From the NCBI GenBank assembly GCA_026225945.1, contig JAMJFZ010000690.1, positions 1,124,501-1,188,500 of the forward strand: a stretch of DNA of 64,000 nucleotides, given 5' to 3'. The notes below the pieces were generated by a model that was given only the letters and a program-made list of their open reading frames with translations, searched no databases and had not been told where the DNA came from. The translations under genes were made by a program, and so were the position numbers. Each line of letters begins with the position of its first letter. The stretch's first letter is position 1. Shown piece by piece: positions 12,681-23,485 of the stretch. The stretch is from Cricetomys ansorgei. Its lineage: Eukaryota > Chordata > Mammalia > Rodentia > Nesomyidae.

Positions 12681-13510
12681 TATAGGCCACTTTCATGAAT
12701 GAATATTCTCAGTTGAGGGTTCTTCTTTTCAGAACAGGTGAGATTGTGTCAATATAACAGCAACAACAAAAACAAAACAATGGTGAAGCTCTGTCTTACC
12801 AAGAAGAAGAGCTTGGCAGCATGGTCCACATGGTACTGAATGTGCAGAATGGAGCTATGCAAGGTTATAGAGTGAGTAGAAATCTTGAAACACAGTTTGA
12901 GAAGCTCTAAGGTGAGACAATGTGTGTCAGAATGGGAAGCCCTGCAAAAAGGTCTGGAAAATCCCGTGCATGAAGCTCTGATTGTAGAGTCCCTGCTACA
13001 GTGGGAATTCCAAGATGTTAGAAAAACCAGAAACTTGGGGTGGCTGTCATGGAAAGCTACATGTGTGTAGTATAGATAGCTGAAGATAGAGTGTATGCTA
13101 CATCCATCACAAGTGGAAGGGCAGGGCTCCTTAAATTCTTTGAAGTCAAAATGACTGCATTTTATCACAAGATGACAGATATGGACTGCTGGATTCAGAT
13201 TTTGCACTTGTGGATTTAGGTCATTCTGCAGGCTGCTCTTTCCTTGCAGTTTTCATATTCCTCTCTTTTATGGTCCTAATATTTGTTCTGTACCATATTA
13301 TATCAGAAATATGTAGTCTTTCTTAAGATTGTTCAAAGTCTCACAGTCTTGAAACCATCTGAGTTCCAAAAGAGACTGTGGACTTTAGAAACATCTTGGG
13401 AGTGTAAACTATGTATAATCTTAGAGTTGAAATAATTAATTTTGCATTATGAAGTTCCAGCTAATGGAGAAAATGGTTGGAATATTATATCTTAAAAATA
13501 ATATATTTGT
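12681..13510 (+). repeat. unassigned rodent interspersed repeat (LTR-like?)
   Basis: No gene. The text (ATGGTGAAGCTCTGTCTTACC, CCAAGATGTTAGAAA, CATTTTATCACAAGATG, TGTGCCATATTATAT-like) has the look of a dispersed rodent repeat I have seen in other loci, possibly a non-autonomous LTR element. The 152-codon antisense frame at 12749-13207 is not a recognisable protein. Confidence 0.4.
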
Positions 13511-13690
13511 GGGCTGGAGAGATGGCTCAACAGTTAAGAGCAATGACTAATCTTCCAGAGGACCTGGTTCAATTCCCAGCACCCACATGGCAGCTCACAA
13601 CTGTCTATAACTCCAGTTCCAGGGTATCTGAAACCCTCACACAGAATACATGCATAACTAACACACATAAAATAAAAAATAAATGAATTA
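13511..13690 (+). mobile_element. B2/B3 SINE
   Basis: The tRNA-derived head starts GGGCTGGAGAGATGGCTCAA and continues with the pol III A/B-box region ending GGTTCAATTCCCAGCACCC. The CACATGGCAGCTCACAACTG core and an A-rich AATAAAAAATAAA tail follow. Because of its head it could be mistaken for a tRNA gene, but it is a retroposon. Confidence 0.95.
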
Positions 13691-13714
13691 TATAAAAAAA
13701 CATTAAAAAGATAT

Positions 13715-13905
13715 GTTAGTAGTTGTTGATATCACTCAGTGGGTAAGGGTGTATGGCACCAAGCATGATGATGCAAATTTGAACTCAGTGGTGGAGGTGA
13801 TGAAACAATAAAATCAATTCTGCCAAGCTGTCCTCTCATCTACATACCATTTGGACCATCAGAACACATTGGAACTATGAGAGCATTTCAACATTCACAA
13901 CCAGG
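13715..13905 (+). mobile_element. diverged B2/B4-like SINE
   Basis: CACTCAGTGGGTAAGGGTG followed by GCACCAAGCATGATGATG and GTCCTCTCATCTACATACC. This is the layout of an old tRNA-derived rodent SINE. Exact family uncertain. Confidence 0.5.
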
Positions 13906-14261
13906 GTGATGGAGATGGACTCAAATGGCACTAAATAAGAGATAGGCACTCAATAAGAGAGAGGCAACAAGTGGAACTCATCTTCAGTGAAAAACATACC
14001 CACCCTACTCCAAGACAGAACCACACACTGTTAGCAGTGCCAAGGCTAAGACATCCAGCTCTGCCCTGCAGAAACCGAGATATGAGTACTTCAGTGCTTC
14101 AACACAGGAATGTGGCTCCTTTTCTGTATTAAGGTGTCAGCTTACATACAAACCTTTTTCATATTGTAATTCTTTTTTTAATTTATGTAACTTGAATACC
14201 ACCAATACTCTTGCCTCCTACTGCTTGTTGGCAATATCTGAACACATGATCATGCCCTTCA
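13906..14261. other. unassigned intergenic sequence
   Basis: I see no gene, no SINE and no array monomer here. Mixed composition. Confidence 0.4.
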
Positions 14262-14402
14262 GAGTTTAGGATGTGAAAACATTTAAAGAAAGGAAGATGT
14301 TAGACAGCTAGACGTGTGCTCAGACACACCACAGAACCAAATTGACTATTTAGAATGAGTTGTCCACATTAATTTTTTGTGTAATCTGAGCAAGGTGTGG
14401 GA
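14262..14402 (-). repeat. duplicated fragment of the claudin-like gene 3' UTR
   Basis: Aligns with 15880-16030, which is the 3' UTR and downstream flank of the minus-strand gene. Both copies share GAGTTTAG.ATGT.AAA, then TATTTAGAATGAGTTG / TATTTGGAATGAATTG, then TTTTTGTGTAATCTGAG / TTTTTGTGTGAATAGG. In this copy the AATAAA signal is lost (TATTTAG in place of TTTATTTGG). No coding sequence accompanies it; array monomers start immediately after. Confidence 0.65.
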
Positions 14403-15780
14403 GTGAGTGGATGACTCTGGCACACAAACAGATTCATTAACCCATGCATCCAGTTACATGCCATAGACTCTGGAGCTGGTGCATGGGTGCTTGGTCCTAG
14501 AGTAACTACTAGGGAACGCTGTTACTGGAGCTGCAGCACAGGACATAGGCATGGGAGTGAGATGCTGCTTCTGGTGAGTGACAATCTGGAGAATTGAAGA
14601 GGAAAACCTGGCTGCTTACAGACAGACCTTGGACTGGGAGTTGGGACATGAAAAGGTTGGCCTAGCTCTTGTGGAACTCACCAGAAAAAGTTGACGCAGA
14701 AGCTGCATGGCCACAGCTAGCCTTGGGACTGTGGTGATGGTGCTGATTGCTGAGGTTCAGGGCAGCTCATTAGGCAAATCCAGGGCACGACCTGTGAGTC
14801 AGGAGCTAGATCTTGGAGTATTAAGTACTAAGTTGGCACAAGCAGGCTTGCTCATGGGAGAACTCACCAGGGAAATTCAGTGCAGCGCTTGTGTGACTGG
14901 AGCTGGGCCTGGACATTGAGGGATGAAACTAGCAAGAAAGGTTTTGAAGAAGACCAGACAAAGCAGGTCAAAGTCTCAACATTCCAGAGCAAGGCGTTGA
15001 TGTGTGAAGAAAGCAGCTATGGGATTGGTTCTGAGAATATAGAATGGGAAAATCTGGTACAGGTGTTGTGTGATCTGGGTTGAGGTATGGGAGTTGAGGA
15101 TGGTGCTATCAAGGAGGTCAGACTTGCTCACAAAATAAGACCTATGTGTAATCTGTGTATGTTCAGATAGGACTCTTAATATGGAGACTGCACATGCAGG
15201 CTAAATACTGTGGGAAGTCACTAGGATATTCACTCAAGGAGCTGCATGAGTTGAGGCAGGGAAGCTAAGGTGAAAAGTGCACTTGTAGCCAGGGCTCTGT
15301 AGAACTCATCATGCAAATGGTAGATGATCTGTCCAGAAGAGACAGGCCTGGGAATGCAGAGATGGCATAAGCAAGCTGGGCGCTAAGGAAATGAAATGGG
15401 GAAAAGTAGGTACAGGTGCTGCCTGTTGGAAACAAGGCTTGAGATTGTGTGCATGACAGGTTCCAGAAAGCTCTTCAGGCAAAGGCTGTCATACAGTCTC
15501 CATCCAGAGTTATGCATTATAGCATGAGGATAGGACAGCTTTCTTGAGGAATTCACTAGAGATAGGCAGGGGAGCATCTGTGCTATCAGGATCAGTGTGT
15601 ATCAGGCCTGGCACACTGTGGGTGGCACCGGCAGGAGAGTTTCTGGGGATCACACGAGGCAAATGCAATGCATCTGCCCACATGTCGAGCTAAGCCTTCA
15701 AGTGTGCAGGCAGTGAAGCTGGGCTTGGTTCTGGGAGAACTCAGCAGAGAAAGCAGGGCAGGAGGTTCAGAGTCTGTCAC
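14403..15780 (+). repeat. ~90-bp array, duplicated block next to the gene
   Basis: About fifteen monomers collinear with 11220-12440. For example AGGTTTTGAAGAAGACCAGA..CAACATTCCAGAGC matches AGGTTTTGGGGAGACCACC..GAACATTCAGAGC, and GACTCTTAATATGGAGACTG matches GACTTCTTAATATAGAGAC. The shared order of individually recognisable monomers shows block duplication rather than independent growth. Confidence 0.75.
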
Positions 15781-15875
15781 TGAGAGAATTTAGTTCAGGA
15801 ATAAAAGGTAGAATCTTGAGCAGGAACAGAAGCAGAGACCATGAAGAAACAGGGCTTATTGCCTTGATCTAGGAC
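15781..15875. repeat. common rodent interspersed repeat fragment
   Basis: GAGAGAATTTAGTTCAGG, then AGGAACAGAAGCAGAGACCA and GGGCTTATTGCC. It aligns with 12460-12550 at the edge of the other block copy. Confidence 0.6.
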
Positions 15876-15973
15876 TATCACAGAGTTTAGAATGTAAAAC
15901 CACTTAAACAACAGAATGCATTTGGCAGGTAGAGGATACAAATAGTAAACACTCACAAAAATAAAGTTGTTGT

Positions 15974-15979
15974 TTTATT
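15974..15979 (-). terminator. poly(A) signal of the claudin-like gene
   Basis: AATAAA on the minus strand about 93 nt downstream of the TGA stop at 16074-16072. It is in the right position to end a 3' UTR of about 110-120 nt. A duplicated copy of this UTR at 14262-14402 lacks the signal. Confidence 0.7.
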
Positions 15980-16071
15980 TGGAATGAATTGACAACTACA
16001 TGAGTTTTTGTGTGAATAGGAAATTTTTTGAAGTAGTCTTCTGACAGATTGTACACGTCACAGCTCTCACT

Positions 16072-16744
16072 TCAGGGCTCTTGATTGGCCACTTCAGAAG
16101 CAAGCTGGGTTTTCACCTGACTCGGCGGGATCAATGAACTCATCTCAGAGACGAACATAATCACAGCAAAGAGTGACATGGTGGCAGTCAGAACCCCCAA
16201 TGGGAACACAGCTGTAAATTGTTTGGCTACCACAGCTTCTTTCTTAACAGGAAAGTCAGGCGGAAAGTCAAGAGTGGTTTTCCCATAATGATCTACCATG
16301 TGGTTGCAGGTCACAGAAAGAAATGTGAACAGGCTACTCACAAACAAAAGTAAGGCAGAAACCTTGTAGCAAAGTATCTGCATCTCAACAAATGGGTGTT
16401 TCATGTAGCTGATCTTAATGGCTGTTAGACCGAGAACTAGAACTACAGGCTTCAGCAAAATGGCCCACACTATCAGGGTCTCTGCATACTGAAATTCTGG
16501 TGAAATGGTCCAGGTTGAATTAATAGGAGTATGCACCACAATCTTCTTCATAGACCCAGAGATATTAACCTCTTGGGGATAATAAGCTTCCCAAAGTCCA
16601 AAGGACACAAACTTCACAACCTTGTCGTTGAATTCCCACAGGCGCCAGGATTGACTGCTTGCAACGATTATTTCAAACACCATAGCTGATAGGCTGCTAA
16701 GGAGACCAAACAGTCTGAAGATACACTCCTTCCCATCGGTGAAT
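16072..16744 (-). CDS. claudin/PMP22-like four-helix membrane protein, coding exon 2
   Basis: Main coding exon. It begins after a strong acceptor (pyrimidine-rich tract ending CTTCCATCTTCAG, AG at 16746-16745) and ends at TGA. Joined to exon 1 it gives 233 residues, close to the usual claudin length. Predicted helices lie at about 17-39, 98-120, 133-156 and 187-208. The first outer loop (40-97) has the claudin-type W43...G59-L60-W61 but lacks the paired Cys after GLW, and carries two N-glycosylation sequons (N70-I-S, N85-S-T). The second loop contains FPPDFPVKKE (170-179), which reminds me of the X-linked claudin-34 group; this is memory, not a search. The tail does not end in a clear PDZ-binding motif. 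It likely sits in the plasma membrane, probably in adhesion rather than as a classic paracellular seal. The ATG at 16683 is internal: in-frame coding continues upstream through helix 1 to the splice site. Confidence 0.82.
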
Positions 16745-18330
16745 CTGAAGATGGAAGAAGTGCAGAGTCAAGTCAGGACCACAAAGGGAGGTGGGATAAC
16801 ACAATGGATTGGATCATAGCTTATAGAGCTCTAAAATCACATACCTTGTCCCTGCTGTCACATAGTTATAATAAAGGATCTATGCATGTATTAGTATCTG
16901 TATATGTATTAGGGATCAACACACTTCAAGTATGAGTATAATAAGCCTAGAAAGCAGTAGTTCCCTCTATAAGATGTTGTGGATGACAATTATCCTGTAT
17001 CTCTCAAGTGCTGAAATGTATGTATTTGTTTACTAGGAATTTTAATGCCTGAAATTTATAGTGATAAAAGAATTTACAATATCATATGTAAAGTGATGCT
17101 TATATCAGCAGTTTGTGCAATACATAAATATAAATAACTTTAATGAGAGGGATATCAGAGGAATGCTCAGGAATTTTTTTTCTAAAATATGTTAGTGGAC
17201 AATTACATGATTATTAAAAACAACTCATCCATATTGTCTGCAGAAAAAAACAAGTGAAATGACAAATGATAAACATGGCATATTCCATATGTCAAAGTTA
17301 CATAATTGATGTACATATATTTGCATTTGTGCTTCTATGTGTTTGTATATACACAAAGAAATAGGAACAGAAAAGACACACACCAAAAGGAATTCTAAGT
17401 ATAACAATTGACGATTATAGACTGTCATTATTATTTATTTGTATATTTTTCTGAGTGTGCTAATTTTGAAAGAAAGCAATACATAATCTATTATTAAAGC
17501 CACTGTGAGAATTATCTCCATGAATGTAACTGGGCTGGGGATAATGCTCAGTGGTTATGCTTAACATGTAAAACTTGGTGTTACAAACCTGAAGTCTTTA
17601 TGTAAAATATCTCATGGATATTTCCATCATTTTCCATCACTTCTGCAAACTTCCACTTTCAGATAACAGGCATCATTTAAGTGAAACTTATAAAGTATCT
17701 TGACAACCTTATGTAAGCAATTATCTTCTTTGGCATAAAGCTAAGACTACATGTGCTGTATGGACCAACTTATTTAAATCACGTCTCTGTCCAAATCCTT
17801 GTATTTAATGATAATAGTCATGAGAAAACTATGCCCTAAGGGTTACTGCAGTATCATTAAGCAGAAAGGAAAAAGTCCAATTCATTAACCGGCTAGGCAT
17901 GTCAATAGTAACATTGCCACTGTCCATGCAGAATGTTTGAGTGGTCTACAAACTGAATCTCCTTGCCAGGAAGGCTTCCCTACTAGCTGCCCAGTTTCAC
18001 ATAATCTCTTTGGAATGTGCTTCCTAACTGGGAGAAGCAAGGGCTGTACTACTTGGGCAGCTACATCAGAAAGATGGGTTCACAACTGGTGGTGGATTGG
18101 CTAACACCCTGTTCATACCCGCTTGCCAAGGCAGATCTCATGCAGTGGGCAGCAGGAGCAGTGTTTGTTGAGTCACAACTGGAAGCAGGCTGAAGAGTGA
18201 TGATGTGGCAGACATAAGAGCTAGCCTGGCAGGATCTGGTCCTGCTCATGTCTGAAACCTTTGGTGCAGATGTATGTGTTTTAAAAAGACCCAATTTGAA
18301 GCCTCCATGTAACTTATTTTAAGCTTTTAC
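16745..18330 (-). other. intron of the claudin-like gene
   Basis: 1586-bp intron with donor AAAG|GTAAAAG (GT at 18330-18329) and acceptor CTTCAG|A (AG at 16746-16745). It splits codon 10 after its second base: AG from exon 1 plus A from exon 2 gives Arg. It contains an old ID-like SINE near 17530-17600 and no other gene that I can see. The 77-codon frame at 18061-18294 is unconvincing. Confidence 0.75.
17530..17600 (+). mobile_element. ID-like SINE remnant
   Basis: GGGCTGGGGATAATGCTCAG followed by TGGTTATGCTTAACATG. This resembles the tRNA-like head of rodent ID elements (GGGGCTGGGGATTTAGCTCA-type). Short and diverged. Confidence 0.45.
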
Positions 18331-18359
18331 CTTTGTGTATCATGGGTTAGGAGATCCAT
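18331..18359 (-). CDS. claudin/PMP22-like protein, coding exon 1 (start codon)
   Basis: Nine codons plus two bases, encoding MDLLTHDTQ and the first part of Arg10. The ATG is at 18359-18357 in the context CAAATGG (A at -3, G at +4, good for initiation). The donor follows directly. Phase matches exon 2 exactly (29 nt here, one base to complete the codon there), which is the main evidence that the two exons belong together. Upstream, 18441-18360 is probably 5' UTR: a further acceptor-like site (CTTTTTCTGAAG|GTG at 18442) means another non-coding first exon could exist beyond it. No TATA or CpG island is seen nearby. Confidence 0.72.
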
Positions 18360-18379
18360 TTGAAAGATGTCGATATCAT

Positions 18380-19050
18380 AAATATCTTCCAAATAACAGG
18401 AAATTTTGACCAGAGAAGAAGTCACAGAGGATGTGAAACACCTTCAGAAAAAGAAGTTCTGTTAGACAGATTTTTCAGTTCAGAACAGTAATTCACCAAC
18501 CATCCCTAGGCTCACGCAAACATATCCATTCCTCTCCTGTGTTTTGCTTAGTTGGAGTCTCATTTACACATGTCAGGGGAATTAGCATATCCGATATTCC
18601 TTACTCTCCATTGATACCCACACAATCACTATCCCCACTTTGAAAGATAAGAAAATAACATAGAGAGGCTAATTCACATACTCAACATCAGGAAATCACA
18701 CAGATATAGTGGACAGTGAAGGCTCCAGAACTCTCAGACTCATAAGCCTTCCCAATACTTATGATATCTAACAGAATTTGCTCACATACACATGTCAACA
18801 AATAACTGAATCACATTCAGTGGCCTTCTTAGCCTTCTGTGTGTTTTAAAATTGATAGTGATTAATAAAACCTTCAGAGAGAGTATAAAATACTTGCCTC
18901 TGTCTCCTGTTTGACGTCCAAAATGTAGTGACTGCCAAGTATAAGGGAGTGACTTTAAAAATTCTTGTTTCCATAGCTACCAGAGATGAATGGCACATTA
19001 TGAGCAATAAACCAGAATCAAGACATGTAATCTTAAAGGACCAGAGTGGT
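18380..19050 (-). repeat. duplicated exon-1 flank, copy 1
   Basis: Sequence upstream of, and including, the 5' UTR of the gene. It recurs in the same orientation at 25005-26225. Shared text includes TATCTTCCAA.TAACAGGAAA, GAAAAAGAAGTTCTGTTA, CCATT..TCTCCTGTG.TTTGC and GACTTTAAAAATTCTT. Divergence is moderate (roughly one change in 7-10 bases by eye), so the duplication is not recent. Confidence 0.8.
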
Positions 19051-22000
19051 TAATGTCACACTCATATGTAAAAAGGTTTGAGGAATAGTTTATTTCATTT
19101 TTCAATTTAAAAAGTTTCCACATACAGTATAATTTGATCATGATTTTCCCCCTTCACCAAGCTTTTTTATTCCCTCTGTTTCCCACCTATCTACCTATCC
19201 AACTTGATATGCATTAGGAGTCCTCCAAAATAACTTAAAACAAATGAAATACTAAAAAGACAAAAAATACAAAATCAACACATGACACCAGTTTTGTGTT
19301 GGCCAACTATTCCTTGTCGTAGGGCCTAACCTGAAGTGTGGTGAATATACCCAGTAACATGCCATTGCAGCAGGTATCTTCATTATTAGTGGTGCATTTT
19401 GCATCCTCTAACCACTTTCAGTGTTGGTATATTATCTAGTTTGAACCTCTGTGGGACTTGTACATGCTGCCAAAGTCTCTCTGAGCTCTTTTGTGGTATC
19501 AGTTCTGTTGTGATTGGAGGACTCTATTTTCCTAAGAGTCATCCACCACCTCTGGTTCCTTCAATCTTTTCTCCTCCTTTTCTGTATAGATCCCTAAGCC
19601 TTGAGAGGATGGGTTTGATGAAGACATTCCATTTAGTACTGAGTATTTCAATGTCTCTGTACTCTGAATGTTGTCCAATTGTGGGTCTATGTGTTAATTA
19701 CCATCTATTGCAGGAAGGAACTCTATGATGTATAATGAGTGAGGCACTAATCTATGGGTAGAGAAGAATGTCTTTAGGAGTCATTTGATTTCAATGTCCC
19801 TTTAGCAGAATAATAGTAGGAAATTTTCCCTAGGCCAATGAACTACCCAATCTCAGGTTCCTTATCACAACAGTATATTATATGTGTTCCATCTCACACA
19901 CTTGAATTCAATCAAAATATGATTGCTTACTCTCAAAACCTTTTAAAGAAAATAAAATACTATTATTCTGCTAAAGAAAAATTTAGCAATAAAATGTCTC
20001 CTAACGACATTCTGCTATATTTATAATTCACAAACTCACTCAATTCACATCAGAGAAGCTTCTTCTTGCAATAGATGGTAATTAACACAAAGACTCAAAA
20101 CTGGACAATGTGCAGAGAGTGAAAAATTATGGAGCTCTTGGTCCTAAATGGAATATTATCATCAAACCTCTGCCCTCAAGACTCATATTCTATGCAGAAG
20201 AGGGTTGAAAAGCCTATAAGTGCCAGAGGAGACAGATTACTCCAAGGAAGCTGTGTCTTCCATATTCATAGGACATGGAATCACAGAGAATGTGACTAAA
20301 TGCAGAGGCCTGCATAAGTTCAAAGTAATGGGATCCTGGCACTGGGAGTGAGAAGTAGACACAATCTTCCACCAAAAATGAAGAAGCTGTTTCAATAAAT
20401 ACCCATTCGCAAAGAAAGTCCATTTTCTCCAATGGAGTGTTACTGGGTTTATTGCTCTTAGTTCAGGGTAGGCCCTTTGCCCTGAAGTATTTGACCAAAA
20501 GAAAATGAACTCAATGGTATTTAATATGGTTTATCTCATTTTGCTTTTGGGGGCAATAATTTGACTTACTGACTCTTTGATATGTATTTTGTTTTCCATT
20601 TTTGAGTTGTGAGGAGATTTGTTTGTGTATGCTGTTGTTCTTGACGGTGATGATGATGATGTCTTGTTTTTCAAATAGAGAGAAAGAACATAAGTGATTT
20701 ATAGAATCTAGAAGAAACTGGAGAAGTATTACATTTTTTCAATAAAAAAGAAAATGAATATGTGATTTCTTAGAAACATTGATAAAGCCAACTTGATGAT
20801 GGTGGGTGATCTCTTTGATAATTGGATTTATTATTTTGCAAGTTTTTTTTTTATCTGAAAATCTTTGCACCTGAGTTCTCCAGGATATAGGACTTTGGTT
20901 TTCCTTTTTGTTTTGTTGCTAGCTGATTTTGGAATTAACACTGGCTATGAAGAAGGAGCATGATAATGATCCTTTCTCTTTTTATTAATTGTATTAATTT
21001 AAGAAATGTGGGCTGTGTATCTTCATTGAAAGTATGGTAGAATGTTTGTGAATACAAATATATCTGGGCATGAACTTTTTTTTTTTAAGTCAGTAGACTT
21101 TTTATTACTGTTTCGATATCTGTTTGGTGTCTGTTTAAGTTGATGAAGTCTTCTTGGTTTAACTTTGGATTACTCTAGGAATTTTTTAATTGCTATTGGA
21201 TTTTCTTACATAATGGAGTATAGTTTTTAAAGTATTCCCTGATAAAATTCTGAATGTCTTTGGTGTCTGTCTTAACATTTCCATGTTCACCTCTGATTAT
21301 GTTAATTTGCATCTTTTCTTTTTTAACATAATTGAGTCAAAAGTCTGTTGATCTTTTAATCGTCTCAAATAACCATCTCTTAGATTCTCTGTTTTTTTGT
21401 ATTATTTTTATTTCTATTTCATTCATTTCTGCTGTTAGTTTTAGTATTTCTTCCCATCTACTGTGTTTATATTCTGCTTATTCTTGTTTTCTGCGAGTTC
21501 TTGAGTTGTATCATTATCATGCTTATGTGTGCTTTCTGATTTTTAATGCAGATGCTGAGAGCTATTCATTTTACTTTGAGAACTACTTTGAGTATGTCTC
21601 AGAGGTTTTGTTTTATTAGTTTCATTTTCACCTATTTCCAGAATAATTTTTATTTATTTCCTGGTTTCTTCTTTGAACTATTCATAATTCAGTAATGTTT
21701 TCCTCAATCTCCACAAGTTTGAGTGAATACTGGTGATCCCTTTGTTGTTGATTTCAAGCTCTTGTTACACTGTTATTAGGTAGTATAACTGGAGTTACTT
21801 CAGTTTTTCTGAATTTGTTGAGATTTGCATTGAGTCTCAATATGTTTGTCCTTTGTAGAGGAGCATCCATGGGTTGCTGAGTAGAATGTGTATATTTTGT
21901 TTTTTGGGTGGATATTCTGTAGGTTTCTACTAGGTTCATTTGAGGTATGATGTCATTTAATTCTGTTATCCAGATACATATATAATAGAGGAAATAGGGT

Positions 22001-22094
22001 ATTGAGATCACCTATTACTATTGAGTTTGAGTAATCTGCATCTTTAAGTTGAGTGATAGGTTTTTATGAAATTGGGTGTGCCTGAGTTTGATGG

Positions 22095-22798
22095 ATATAT
22101 GTTTGAGATTGGCAAATTATCATCCTTACTAAAATCAAGTGTACTTTTTTATTTCTTCTGATTAGTTTCAGTCAACTTTGTAGTACATTTGAATAGCAAA
22201 ACTTCCTTCCTTCTTGATCCCATTTGCTTGGAAGACATTTGCATACTTTGACTTTCAGGAATTATCTATATTTGACAGTAAGATGAGTTTCTTGTAGACA
22301 GCAGAAATATGGATTTTGTTTTTTAATCCATTCAATTTACCTGTGTCTTTTGGTTTGTGAGTTGAGGCTAGTGATATTTACACTCCTTCATTGCTGGTGG
22401 GAGTGCAAATTTGTGTAGCAACTATGGAAATCAATATGACAATTCCTCAGAAAATTGGGAATCAGTCTACCCGAAGACCCAGCTATACCACTCCAGGACA
22501 TATATGTTTGAGATTGTAATATCATTTTGGCAAATTATTATCCTTACTAAAATCAAGTGTACTTTTTTATTTCTTCTGATTAGTTTCAGTCAACTTTGTA
22601 GTACATTTGAATAGCAAAACTTACTTCCTTCTTGATCCCATTGGCTTGGAAGATATTTCCATACTTTGACTTTCAGGAATTATTTATATTTGACAGTAAG
22701 ATGAGTTTCTTGTAGACAGCAGAAATACAGATTTTGTTTTTTAATCCATTCAATTTACCTGTGTCTTTTGGTTTGTGAGTTGAGGCTAGTGATATTTA
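22095..22798 (-). repeat. near-identical internal duplication in L1 with inverted insert
   Basis: Copy A 22095-22380 and copy B 22500-22798 differ by about 8 substitutions plus one 13-nt gap (GTAATATCATTTT present only in B near 22513-22526). The 119 bp between them (22381-22499) reads as sense-strand L1 ORF2 C-terminal coding, with GGGAGTGCAAATTTGTGTAG and GACCCAGCTATACCACTCC. At about 97% identity this is the youngest-looking duplication in the window. Confidence 0.9.
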
Positions 22799-23264
22799 AA
22801 GTTATTATATAAAGGTCTGTGTTGATTGCTGTCATTTCATTATTTGGATCTTTTACCCCTGATTGTGTTCTTTGTCTTTGTTGTGTTTCTGTAATTATAA
22901 AATCATTTGCTTTCTTCCTTTTGACATCTTTTGGCTCTGTTTATTACAGTCCTCAGTCTGAAGGATTGTTTACAGAATTCTTTATAGGGAAGGTTTGATG
23001 GACATGAAAATATTAGCATGCTTATATCATGTAAAATTTTGTTTCTCCTTCAACTACAGAGTTTTGCCTGGTACAGTACTCTAGGTAGGCATTCATGGTG
23101 TTTTAGAATATGAAGTACACGACTACAGGATCTTCTTATTTTTAAAGTATCTGGTGGGAAATCAGCCTGTACTCTCATGGGTTTTCATTCATATGTGACT
23201 TATTGGTTTTCTCTTGAACTTTCAATCACTTCATATGATCTGTATATCTAGTGTCTTAGTTATT

Positions 23265-23328
23265 ATATATATATATATATATATATATCATATATATAAT
23301 ATATATATATATAACATATATATATATC
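23265..23328. repeat. (TA)n microsatellite
   Basis: Interrupted TA run within the antisense L1. The tyrosine/isoleucine open frame over it is artefactual. Confidence 0.95.
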
Positions 23329-23485
23329 ATCTGCAAATAATACTTTTACTTCTTCTTTCTAATTTATATCCCCCTGATCTTCTTCTGTTGTCTTATTTCT
23401 CTAGTTAGAGCTTCAAGTACTATATTGAATAGATATGGAGACAGTAGACAGCTTTCTCTTGTTCAGGTTTTGATGTAATTGCTTT

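Larger units (their letters stand above)
19085..23485 (-). mobile_element. L1 LINE, antisense, rearranged
   Basis: Antisense rodent L1. The 3' UTR lies at 19085-20450, with poly(A)-side T-rich start TTTATTTCATTTTTCAATTT, CATCTATTGCAGGAAGGAA and CTCTGAATGTTGTCC. ORF2 follows from its 3' end towards 5' (20450-23480). Order is disturbed: a 286/299-bp segment is present twice (22095-22380, 22500-22798) around a 119-bp piece in the opposite orientation. The final 140 bp (about 23335-23480) return to an ORF2 region matching 45820-45960. No intact frame. Confidence 0.8.

Noticed and set aside
12749..13207. 152-codon minus-strand frame as a gene
   Set aside because: Within a dispersed repeat; composition and motifs give no protein family.
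13511..13600. tRNA gene (pol III A/B boxes)
   Set aside because: It is the tRNA-derived head of a B2/B3 SINE with an A-rich tail.
16072..16683. Taking ATG at 16683 as the protein start (203 residues)
   Set aside because: The frame continues 20 codons upstream through helix 1 to a splice acceptor, and a matching-phase ATG exon exists at 18359-18331.
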